Source of the DNA: Flavobacterium sp. YJ01
GTDB lineage: Bacteria > Bacteroidota > Bacteroidia > Flavobacteriales > Flavobacteriaceae
Length of the DNA: 64,000 bases
Direction: 5' to 3'
NCBI RefSeq assembly: GCF_029320955.1
Contig: NZ_CP119757.1
Span: 2,542,001 to 2,606,000, forward strand
Positions 8,324-15,569 of the stretch are shown in pieces. The stretch's first letter is position 1, and every line of letters begins with the position of its first letter. The translations under genes and the position numbers were made by a program. A model generated the notes under the pieces. That model had not been told where the DNA came from. It did not search any database and saw only the letters and a program-made list of their open reading frames with translations.

Positions 8324-9001
8324 GTGGGAAGTAAAAATAAACTAAAAAGATTCAGAGAAAACGAAACATTTCAAAACGTTTTTCAACCAACCAGAGAAGA
8401 AGTTGTAGGCGATTTAATGCCTTTAAAAGGAAAATGGAATTCTGATTTCTTTAAAAATGACAATCCATTAGTTTTAGAATTAGGATGTGGAAAAGGAGAA
8501 TATTCTGTTGGATTAGCTGAAAAATACCCAGACAAAAATTTTATCGGAATCGATATTAAAGGCGCGCGTTTCTGGCGTGGTGCTAAAACTGCCGTTGAAG
8601 ACGGTCTTCATAATGTGGCTTTCGTTCGTACTCAAATCGAATTGATCAATCATATTTTTGCTGAAGGCGAAGTAGACGAAATCTGGATTACTTTTCCAGA
8701 TCCGCAGATCAAATACAAGAGAACAAAACACAGAATGACCAATTCTGAATTTTTGAAATTATACAAAAAAATCCTGAAAAAAGACGGTGTTGTAAATCTT
8801 AAAACCGATAGCGAATTTATGCACGGTTATACTTTAGGTTTGCTTCACGGAGAAGGACACGAAGTTTTATACGCGAATCATAATGTGTACAAAAATGAAG
8901 GAAGTCCAGAAGTTGTAACTTCGATTCAGACATTTTATGAGAAACAATATTTAGAAATTAACAAGGCAATTACGTATATTCGTTTCAAAATTAAAGATTA
9001 A
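8324..9001 (+). CDS. trmB: tRNA (guanine-N7-)-methyltransferase TrmB
   Basis: 225 residues from GTG 8324; this start gives VGSKNKLKRF, the usual N terminus of flavobacterial TrmB, while an upstream TTG falls inside the promoter. It uses S-adenosylmethionine to form m7G46 in the tRNA variable loop. The SAM-binding motif is LVLELGCGKGEYSVGLA, and the TrmB signature WITFPDPQIKYKRTKHRMTN carries the conserved FPDP and basic residues. It may be co-transcribed with the LysE-type gene 42 nt downstream. Confidence 0.95.
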   Translation: MGSKNKLKRFRENETFQNVFQPTREEVVGDLMPLKGKWNSDFFKNDNPLVLELGCGKGEYSVGLAEKYPDKNFIGIDIKGARFWRGAKTAVEDGLHNVAFVRTQIELINHIFAEGEVDEIWITFPDPQIKYKRTKHRMTNSEFLKLYKKILKKDGVVNLKTDSEFMHGYTLGLLHGEGHEVLYANHNVYKNEGSPEVVTSIQTFYEKQYLEINKAITYIRFKIKD

Positions 9002-9043
9002 TCTTAATTTAAAAACTGAATTTACAACTTACAAATCAACTTA

Positions 9044-9682
9044 ATGGCCTTATTTACTCCTTTTATTTCTGGATTTATAGCCGCTGCAATTGGGATTATT
9101 CCACCAGGATTAATCAACATGACGGCAGCCAAAATAAATCTGAAAGAAGGAAAAAAGAATGCTATGTGGTTTGCTGTTGGAGCTGTTCTTGTTATTTTTT
9201 TTCAAGTTTATGTTGCGGTTCTTTTTGCTCGCGTAATCGATAATCGCCCAGATGTTATTACTTTATTGCGTGAAGTTGGTTTTGGAATCTTTTCGCTTTT
9301 AACGATTTACTTTTTATTTATTGCAAAAGAACCCAAAACCAAGAAAAAATCGAAGATTAAAAAAAGCAGTAAAAAAAGCCGTTTTTTTCTTGGAATGCTG
9401 CTTTCAGGATTAAATTTCTTTCCAATTCCGTATTACGTTGTAGTGAGCGTTACTTTGGCGTCGTATCATCTTTTTGTATTCGAAAACAATATCATCTTCA
9501 CTTTTGTATTAGGATCTGTTTTGGGCTCGTTTGCCGCTTTGTATAGTTACATTGCCTTTTTTGGACGAATCGAAAAGAAAACAGATTACTTAATGCGAAA
9601 CATGAATACTATTATTGGAAGCATTACAGGATTAATCGCACTTGCAACGCTTTTTAATATCCTGAATTACTATTTCGGTTAA
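9044..9682 (+). CDS. LysE family translocator
   Basis: 212 residues with six hydrophobic segments. The N terminus (FISGFIAAAIGIIPPGLINMTAA) matches the LysE/RhtB start with its Pro-Gly turn. A very basic cytoplasmic loop (KTKKKSKIKKSSKKSR) lies between segments 3 and 4. The family exports amino acids or related small molecules by proton antiport; the substrate is unknown. It follows trmB on the same strand. Confidence 0.8.
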   Translation: MALFTPFISGFIAAAIGIIPPGLINMTAAKINLKEGKKNAMWFAVGAVLVIFFQVYVAVLFARVIDNRPDVITLLREVGFGIFSLLTIYFLFIAKEPKTKKKSKIKKSSKKSRFFLGMLLSGLNFFPIPYYVVVSVTLASYHLFVFENNIIFTFVLGSVLGSFAALYSYIAFFGRIEKKTDYLMRNMNTIIGSITGLIALATLFNILNYYFG

Positions 9683-9689
9683 TTTATAT

Positions 9690-9840
9690 AGCCACAGATT
9701 AATAGGATTAAAGCGTTTTTTTACTTTTTGATGAAATTTTTCACGCTCCCGATAGCTATCGAGATTGCAGATTTGCGCAGATCTAAAAGGTTTTTTGATT
9801 TAATTTTAATCTGCTAAATTATGCCCAATCTGCGTGAGAC
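9690..9840. repeat. Intergenic repeats including CGATAGCTATCG
   Basis: Contains GCCACAGATTAATAGGATT (a word shared with 33078-33100), an exact palindrome CGATAGCTATCG at 9750-9761 inside CTCCCGATAGCTATCGAGA, and loosely inverted CAGATTTGC/TTAATCTGC words. Nothing coding is seen. Confidence 0.5.
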
Positions 9841-9855
9841 AAAAAAAAACAATTT

Positions 9856-10182
9856 ATGGCTGAGGAAAATTTTTTCGAAAGAGTTTATGCGGTTGCCAGA
9901 CAAATTCCATACGGAAAAGTAACTTCTTATGGCGCAATTGCAAAAACCTTAGGTACTGCCCGTTCTGCGCGAATGGTTGGCTGGGCCATGAATGCATGCC
10001 ATAATATGGATGATGTTCCGGCGCACAGAGTCGTTAACCAAAAAGGACTTTTGACAGGAAAACATCATTTTGACGGAACGAATTTAATGCAGCAACTTTT
10101 AGAAAACGAAGGCATTAAAGTCGTGAATAATCAGATTGTAGATTTAGAAAAACACTTTTGGAAACCTGAAGTTCAATTTTAG
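9856..10182 (+). CDS. Alkyltransferase-like protein (ATL), MGMT family without catalytic Cys
   Basis: 108 residues, corresponding only to the DNA-binding domain of O6-alkylguanine-DNA alkyltransferases. The helix-turn-helix region is IPYGKVTSYGAIAKTLG and the arginine-finger region is ARSARMVGWAMNAC. The active-site motif PCHRV of true alkyltransferases reads PAHRV here, so alkyl transfer to Cys is impossible. ATL proteins bind alkylated guanine, flip it out and hand the lesion to nucleotide excision repair; that role is inferred from the family. Confidence 0.9.
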   Translation: MAEENFFERVYAVARQIPYGKVTSYGAIAKTLGTARSARMVGWAMNACHNMDDVPAHRVVNQKGLLTGKHHFDGTNLMQQLLENEGIKVVNNQIVDLEKHFWKPEVQF

Positions 10183-10189
10183 TTTTTTC

Positions 10190-10349
10190 ACCATATAAGT
10201 TATATAAGTTCATTTTAAGTATTCTAATAATTTACTTTACAATTTAATCTCGCAAAGACGCGAAGTCGCAAAGTTTATTTATTTTCCTTTGCGTCTTTGC
10301 GAGAGATTTATGCGCAATGCTTGATATGAACTTATATAACTTATATGGT
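10190..10349. repeat. Nested inverted repeat: 24-bp outer arms around 14-bp inner arms
   Basis: Outer arms at 10190-10213 and 10326-10349 are perfect reverse complements (left arm begins ACCATATAAGTTATATAAG). Inside, TCTCGCAAAGACGC (10248-10261) pairs perfectly with 10291-10304. The structure fills the gap between two convergent genes and could form a long cruciform or a bidirectional terminator. Confidence 0.75.
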
Positions 10350-10358
10350 AAAACCTTT

Positions 10359-11684
10359 TTAAATCAAACAAATCACAAAACTCGTTTGATCTTCATCGGT
10401 TTGGTAACTTAAATAACCTCCGTGCGCTTCGATAATATTTTTAGAAAGCGTTAATCCGATTCCTGCTCCATCTTTTCTAGTGGTGAAAAAAGGTAAGAAA
10501 ACTTTATCTCGAATCTCGGCATCTACACCTTTTCCGTTATCTGAAATCGTAATAAAAAAGCGATTGTTTTCGGTATAACTTGAAATGATTAATTTCTTTT
10601 CTTCTTTTTCTTTTAAAGCATGAATGCTATTGGTTATCAAATTAATAATCACTTGTTCCATCTGATTTTTATCAATTGAAATCGAACGTGAACTGTGAAT
10701 TTCGTTAATCAATTTGATTCCTTCATCTTTCAAAATCGGACTCATAATTCGCAAACAATCTTCAAACAATGCATTAATTGGCGTCATTTGTTTGTTTGGA
10801 GTCGGCAACATTGCCAGTTTTCGATAATTTTCAACGAAAAACTGCAAATGATCGCTTCGATTTATAATAGTCGAAATACTGCTTTTAATATCTTCAAAAT
10901 CATCTTCTTCCAATTCCTCTTGATCTACAATATGAAGCAAATTCTGAGAAAGCGCACGAATCGGCGTTAAAGAATTCATTAATTCATGCGAAATAATCTT
11001 CATCAAATTGATCCAAGCCTCTTTTTCTTTTTTCTCAATAACACGCTGAATACTATCTAATAAAATGATAAAATATTCTTTATTGTACGTTTGCGTATGC
11101 GAAGTTTGAAGCATAAATGTCTGCAAATCCTGATCTTCAATTTTTATTGAAATGGCCGTTTTAACCTCAGCAAAACCAACATTTTCAATTTCATTGCAAA
11201 GTGAAGGAAGATAATTTTTAAGGTATTTCCAATGTGTTACTTTTGGCACTTTAAAGAGATTAGAAAAACAGTCATTCATTATAAAAATAGACCAATTATC
11301 ATTTTCTTTTTCTAAAATAAGAGCCGCAGTATCAATACTGTTGAGTATCGAACGATAAATTAGTTCTTTAGAAGTCTGTTCTTGTTTTTGCACTTTTAAA
11401 GCATCGTACAATTGATATAAGCTATTAAAATTGCCTCTTTTATGCTCTTCAGGAAAATGCGTAGAAAAATCGCTATGCAAAATAGCGTTTATGGTTTTAT
11501 CATAAAAAGACAATTGGTTTTTGACGAAAAAGTACATTTCGAAAAGAAAGATCAAGACAAAAGCTGCAATCAAAATTGCGTTGTATTCAAATCCTTTATA
11601 AAACAATAAAGCGCTGCAAAGAAAAAGCGCCATGATAAACACAACCCTTATAAATAAAGCATTATAAAACTTCCAATTCTTCAT
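10359..11684 (-). CDS. Membrane sensor histidine kinase, NtrY-like
   Basis: 441 residues. Two membrane helices lie within residues 8-55 with almost no periplasmic loop, so the signal is probably sensed in the membrane or cytoplasm. A PAS-like region covers about 110-215. The H-box is ISHELMNSLTPI (phospho-acceptor His about 233). The catalytic domain has the N-box EQVIINLITNSIHAL, then DNGKGVD, FLPFFTTRKDGAGIGL and the G2 box. It is downstream of the sigma-54 response regulator gene on the same strand, which is its likely partner. The kinase gene may be partly insulated by the repeat between them. Confidence 0.93.
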   Translation of the reverse strand: MKNWKFYNALFIRVVFIMALFLCSALLFYKGFEYNAILIAAFVLIFLFEMYFFVKNQLSFYDKTINAILHSDFSTHFPEEHKRGNFNSLYQLYDALKVQKQEQTSKELIYRSILNSIDTAALILEKENDNWSIFIMNDCFSNLFKVPKVTHWKYLKNYLPSLCNEIENVGFAEVKTAISIKIEDQDLQTFMLQTSHTQTYNKEYFIILLDSIQRVIEKKEKEAWINLMKIISHELMNSLTPIRALSQNLLHIVDQEELEEDDFEDIKSSISTIINRSDHLQFFVENYRKLAMLPTPNKQMTPINALFEDCLRIMSPILKDEGIKLINEIHSSRSISIDKNQMEQVIINLITNSIHALKEKEEKKLIISSYTENNRFFITISDNGKGVDAEIRDKVFLPFFTTRKDGAGIGLTLSKNIIEAHGGYLSYQTDEDQTSFVICLI

Positions 11685-11702
11685 TCTTTTATTTGAATTG
11701 CC

Positions 11703-11817
11703 TCCAGCTTTAGCTGGAGAGATAAATTATTCATAAATATGGGCTTTAGCCAAACCTAAACGATTTTGGCTAAAGCCTTTAATATCGGCTACTTATTTAC
11801 ATCCAGCTAAAGCTGGA
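11703..11817. repeat. Three-part palindromic repeat (TCCAGCTTTAGCTGGA family)
   Basis: TCCAGCTTTAGCTGGA (11703-11718) and TCCAGCTAAAGCTGGA (11802-11817) are each near-palindromic and also exact reverse complements of each other. Between them GGCTTTAGCCAAA (from 11742) pairs with TTTGGCTAAAGCC (11765-11777). The core word GCTTTAGC runs through all parts. It separates the response regulator and kinase genes. Confidence 0.7.
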
Positions 11818-11833
11818 CGCTATTCATTTGATT

Positions 11834-13195
11834 TTAATTCTTTAAATCGTATTTTTCAATTCTTCGGTACAAAGCGGCGCGAGATAAACCCAATTCTTCG
11901 GCAGTTTTACTGATATTTCCGTTGTGTTTGAATAATGCTTTTTCAATTGCTCCTTTTTCCATTTCAGACAACGGATTTTCATCATTTTCCTGAATTTCTT
12001 CAAAATCCAAAATATCTAAATCGAGTACAGAAATTGTATTGTTTTCGGCTAAAATTAAAGCGCGTTCTATTTTGTTTTCCATTTCTCGAACATTTCCTTT
12101 CCATGGATATTTTTCTAAATAAGAGTCGACATTTTCATCAAAACGCCATCCCGAAGCTTCGGGACCATGATTGTATTTTTCTGCGATTTGTTCTAAAATA
12201 AAATTTGCCATCGGAACAATATCGTCTTTTCTTTCGCGTAAAGCGGGAAGATTAATTTCCATTGTATTAATTCGATACAATAAATCTTCTCGAAAGGTTT
12301 TATTTTTTACTTCGGTTTTAATGTCACTATTTGTTGCTGCAATTACACGAACATTTAGCGGACGAGGTTTGCTTTCGCCCAAACGCGTTACGGTTTTGGT
12401 TTGTAAAACGTGCAAAAGTTTAGCTTGCAAATGCAGCGGAATATTTCCTATTTCATCTAAAAAAATAGTCCCGTTTGATGCATTTTCAAAACGTCCTGGA
12501 GTATCGATTTTAGCATCTGTAAAAGCTCCTTTTGCATAACCAAAAAGTTCGCTTTCGAACAAATTATCGCTCAAAGAACCCAAATCGACATGTACAAAAG
12601 GCTGATTTTTTCTTTCAGAATGCTTATGAATATATTCGGCAAAGACATATTTTCCTGTTCCATTTTCGCCCAAAATCAAAACGTTTGCATCAGTTCTGGC
12701 TACTTTTTCGGCTATTGCATAAGCTTGTTTTATTTTGGCTGAAGTTCCTACAAAATATCTTTTTTCGTTTTTATCTTCTTCAGCAACTGCTTTTTTGCTG
12801 TTTTTTCTGCTTTCTACAACTGCTTTTTCAATAATTTCGAGAAGTTTCTCATTATGCCAAGGCTTTAAAACATAATCAAAAGCGCCTATTTTTATGCCTT
12901 CAACTGCCGTTTCGATTTTACCAAAAGCCGTCATTAAGATTACAATTGTATTTGGAGAAAGTGTTTTTATTTCTTTCAGCCAATGAATTCCCTCTCGCCC
13001 ATCTTCAAAACCAATTCGATAATTCATATCTAAAAGCACCACATTAATTTCGTTTTCACTTAAAATTGAAATGATTTTTTTTGGACTGCTAGTTGTGAAA
13101 ATTGTTTCAAAATGCTTTTTGAGAATCATTTTTGCCGAAAAAAGAATTTCTTCCTGATCGTCAACAACTAAGATTTGTGCTTGCTTTTTTCTCAT
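11834..13195 (-). CDS. Sigma-54-dependent response regulator, NtrC family
   Basis: 453 residues from ATG 13195, giving MRKKQAQILVVDDQEEI; an upstream in-frame extension would translate the palindromic regulatory sites and is rejected. The receiver domain has the acidic pair VVDD and the phospho-Asp in VVLLDMNY. The AAA+ domain has Walker A GENGTGK, Walker B GTIFLDEIG and a sigma-54 contact loop reading GAFTDA instead of the standard GAFTGA. A Fis-type helix-turn-helix ends the protein (GNISKTAEELGLSRAALYRRI). It faces an efflux operon preceded by a sigma-54-like promoter, the probable target. Confidence 0.95.
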   Translation of the reverse strand: MRKKQAQILVVDDQEEILFSAKMILKKHFETIFTTSSPKKIISILSENEINVVLLDMNYRIGFEDGREGIHWLKEIKTLSPNTIVILMTAFGKIETAVEGIKIGAFDYVLKPWHNEKLLEIIEKAVVESRKNSKKAVAEEDKNEKRYFVGTSAKIKQAYAIAEKVARTDANVLILGENGTGKYVFAEYIHKHSERKNQPFVHVDLGSLSDNLFESELFGYAKGAFTDAKIDTPGRFENASNGTIFLDEIGNIPLHLQAKLLHVLQTKTVTRLGESKPRPLNVRVIAATNSDIKTEVKNKTFREDLLYRINTMEINLPALRERKDDIVPMANFILEQIAEKYNHGPEASGWRFDENVDSYLEKYPWKGNVREMENKIERALILAENNTISVLDLDILDFEEIQENDENPLSEMEKGAIEKALFKHNGNISKTAEELGLSRAALYRRIEKYDLKN

Positions 13196-13208
13196 GAGGT
13201 CTTTTTTT

Positions 13209-13244
13209 GTTCGGTTTCGAACGGTCAACTGTTCATTATCGAAC
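13209..13244. promoter_or_regulatory. Twin palindromes, candidate upstream activator sites
   Basis: GTTCGGTTTCGAAC (13209-13222) and GTTCATTATCGAAC (13231-13244) share the form GTTCn-N4-CGAAC. Their centres are 22 bp apart, two helical turns, and about 86 bp upstream of the -12 element. This is the geometry expected for a tandem-bound NtrC-type dimer. They also overlap the leader of the regulator gene, allowing autoregulation. Confidence 0.6.
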
Positions 13245-13309
13245 ACTACTTTTTTATAGTGGTTTTGAAAGCTTCTTTAAAATCAACACTTTACAAATAA
13301 TAAATTTAC

Positions 13310-13324
13310 TGGCACAGTATTTAC
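13310..13324 (+). promoter_or_regulatory. Near-consensus sigma-54 (-24/-12) promoter for the efflux operon
   Basis: TGGCACAGTATTTAC compares with TGGCACG-N4-TTGC; the -24 block is perfect, spacing is right, and one base of the -12 GC is A. The predicted start is near 13336, 19 nt before ATG 13355. Confidence 0.6.
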
Positions 13325-13354
13325 CTATTGATTATCAGTAAAATATTTAAAAAA

Positions 13355-14596
13355 ATGGACAAGATAATTCCTCGTAAAAATAAAAAAATTAGATATCTCA
13401 CAATAGCAATTGCTGTTTTTTTAGTTTTGGTTGTTATCGTTGCTTTTGCTTTCAATTCAAAAAGAACTTTAAATGTAAAAGCTGATGAATTGGTCATTCA
13501 AAAAGCTGAAAAAGCCTTTTTTGAAGATTTTGTAGTTTTTCAGGCAAAAGTTGAGCCATTAAATGTTATGCTGGTAAATGTTACGGAAGGCGGCTCTGTA
13601 AAAGAAATTTTTGTAGAAAATGGCGCAATGGTAACCAAAGGACAATCACTAGCTCGTTTATACAACCCTAATACAGAATTGAATTACTTAACGCAAGAAA
13701 CTGCTATTATTGAGCAAATCAACAACTTAAATACAGGGAAATTAAACATTAGAAATCAAGAATTAAACTTGACTAAAGATTTGGTTTTAATTGAACACGA
13801 TTATAATGATACCAAACGATTATATGACATGAACGCAAAACTTTACGAGAAAGACGTGATTTCTAAAAATGATTGGAATACTTTTAAAGAAAGTCTTCGT
13901 TTTCAAGAAGAAAGAAAAAGAACAATTCTGCAAAGTGTTCAGAAAGAAAAACAAAGTAATCAAGTTCAGATTTCTCAAATTAATCGCTCGATTCAAACCA
14001 TGGAAAAAAGTTTGGATATCCTTAGAAACAACAAAAAGAACTTCTTAATTACAGCGCCAGAAACAGGAAGGTTAACTTCTTTTGAACCAGTTTTAGGAAA
14101 AAGTTTTCAGGCTGGAGCAAGCATCGGAAAAATTGATTCTAACAAAGGTTACAAATTGGCTGCTGAAGTTGATGAATTTTATTTAGAAAAAATCAGAGAA
14201 GGTTTAAAAGGTCAAGTTGAATTTAAAGGAAAAAATCTAGAAGTAATCGTTACTAAAGTAATTCCAGAAGTAAAAAGCGGGCGCTTTACGGTAGAATTGG
14301 CTTTCACTTCAAAAGAAAATATTGTATTGCAAGACGGACTTAGTTTTGGCGTAAAATTGATTTTATCAGAGAAAAACAAAACACTTGTAATTCCGAGAGG
14401 AACTTTTAATCAAGAAGCGGCAGGAAAATGGATTTTTGTAGTAAAAGGAAACAAAGCCGAAAGAAGAAATATAAAATTAGGACGCGAAAATCCTTCTTAT
14501 TATGAAGTTTTAGAAGGTTTAAAAGAAGGCGAATCTGTAATAACTTCTTCTTATTCTGATTACAAAGATATTGAAGAGCTTTCGCTAGATAATTAA
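13355..14596 (+). CDS. HlyD-family periplasmic adaptor of an ABC efflux pump
   Basis: 413 residues from ATG 13355 (a TTG at 13328 lies before the predicted transcript start). One N-terminal membrane helix (LTIAIAVFLVLVVIVAFAF) is followed by a lipoyl-type half motif, a long coiled coil with many Gln/Lys/Asn (about residues 110-215), the second half motif and a beta-barrel domain ending LEGLKEGESVITSSY. It links an inner-membrane MacB-type transporter to an outer-membrane channel. It is the first gene of an operon with the ATPase and permease. Confidence 0.9.
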   Translation: MDKIIPRKNKKIRYLTIAIAVFLVLVVIVAFAFNSKRTLNVKADELVIQKAEKAFFEDFVVFQAKVEPLNVMLVNVTEGGSVKEIFVENGAMVTKGQSLARLYNPNTELNYLTQETAIIEQINNLNTGKLNIRNQELNLTKDLVLIEHDYNDTKRLYDMNAKLYEKDVISKNDWNTFKESLRFQEERKRTILQSVQKEKQSNQVQISQINRSIQTMEKSLDILRNNKKNFLITAPETGRLTSFEPVLGKSFQAGASIGKIDSNKGYKLAAEVDEFYLEKIREGLKGQVEFKGKNLEVIVTKVIPEVKSGRFTVELAFTSKENIVLQDGLSFGVKLILSEKNKTLVIPRGTFNQEAAGKWIFVVKGNKAERRNIKLGRENPSYYEVLEGLKEGESVITSSYSDYKDIEELSLDN

Positions 14597-14598
14597 AT

Positions 14599-14657
14599 TT
14601 TGTTTCAAGTTTCAGGTTAACGCACCGAACAACCTGAAACCTGAAACTTGAAACAAA
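14599..14657. repeat. Intergenic inverted repeat, GTTTCAAGTTTCAGG family
   Basis: The left arm TTTGTTTCAAGTTTCAGGTT (14599-14618) pairs with 14631-14657, which contains one extra CTGAAAC unit. The same family occurs at 45794-45839. It sits inside the efflux operon, between the adaptor and ATPase genes. Confidence 0.65.
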
Positions 14658-14736
14658 AAAACAATAAATACACAATCATCGTTTCAATCATCAATCAAAA
14701 AACGTTTTTAATAACATTTCAAAACCTTAAAAAATT

Positions 14737-15444
14737 ATGATCACAATTCAGAATTTAACCAAAGTTTTTAGAACAGAAGAAATAGAAACTGCTGCTTTGA
14801 GCGGTATCAATTTAGAAATAAAAAAAGGAGATTTTTTAACAATCATGGGACCTTCTGGTTGCGGAAAATCGACTTTATTGAATATCATCGGACTTCTAGA
14901 CAGTGCAAACGACGGAAGTTACAAACTGTTAGATCAAGAAATGATCGGACTTAAAGAAAAAGGAAGAGCGCAAGTGAGAAAAGAAAACATTGGTTTTATT
15001 TTTCAAAACTTCAACCTAATCGACGAGCTTTCTGTTTACGATAATATTGAATTACCGCTTCTTTACAATAACGTAAAAGCTTCTGAAAGAAAACAGAAAA
15101 TTGAAGCGATTGCAGAAAAATTAAATATTTCTCATCGTTTGAAACATTTTCCGCAACAGCTTTCTGGAGGACAACAGCAGAGAGTTGCCGTTGCAAGAGC
15201 TTTGGTAAATGATCCGAAAATTATTCTAGCCGATGAGCCAACCGGAAACTTAGATAGTAAAAACGGTAATGAAGTAATGGAACTTTTAACCGATTTGCAC
15301 GCTAAAGGCGCAACAATCCTGATGGTTACCCACTCTGATTATGATGCTTCTTTCTCGCAAAGAACCATTCATATGAAAGACGGAGTTATATTTTCTGAGA
15401 AATTAAATCAGAGAAATGTAGATGTTTTTATGGACGCTAAATAA
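14737..15444 (+). CDS. ABC transporter ATP-binding protein (MacB/LolD type)
   Basis: 235 residues, complete nucleotide-binding domain: Walker A GPSGCGKST (about 39-47), Q-loop FIFQNFNLID, signature LSGGQQQRVAVARAL, Walker B IILADEPTGNLD and H-loop MVTHS. The LDSKNGNEVMELL stretch after Walker B is typical of the MacB/LolD branch. It powers the permease encoded downstream. Confidence 0.96.
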   Translation: MITIQNLTKVFRTEEIETAALSGINLEIKKGDFLTIMGPSGCGKSTLLNIIGLLDSANDGSYKLLDQEMIGLKEKGRAQVRKENIGFIFQNFNLIDELSVYDNIELPLLYNNVKASERKQKIEAIAEKLNISHRLKHFPQQLSGGQQQRVAVARALVNDPKIILADEPTGNLDSKNGNEVMELLTDLHAKGATILMVTHSDYDASFSQRTIHMKDGVIFSEKLNQRNVDVFMDAK

Positions 15445-15452
15445 AAAAAATC

Positions 15453-15524
15453 ATGATCAAAATTATTGTTACTGCACTTGTAGTTCTGGTAGAATTTGTG
15501 TGCAAAATTTTTACAATGCTTTAA
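15453..15524 (+). CDS. Possible 23-residue hydrophobic peptide
   Basis: An ATG 9 nt after the ATPase stop opens a frame MIKIIVTALVVLVEFVCKIF followed by TML and a stop. It could span the membrane once. Its place between the ATPase and permease would suit a small pump-associated protein. The length is short enough to be chance, so the call is tentative. Confidence 0.3.
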   Translation: MIKIIVTALVVLVEFVCKIFTML

Positions 15525-15569
15525 AGAAATCTTTACGATTTGAAACTCATTTAACTAAAAACAAACACC

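Noticed and set aside
12171..12834. Open frames on the plus strand within the response regulator
   Set aside because: They are antisense shadows of a strongly conserved gene and show no protein-like composition.
13196..13246. Longer response regulator starting upstream of 13195
   Set aside because: The extra residues come from the palindromic sites and have no similarity to receiver domains; MRKKQAQILVVDD is the natural start.
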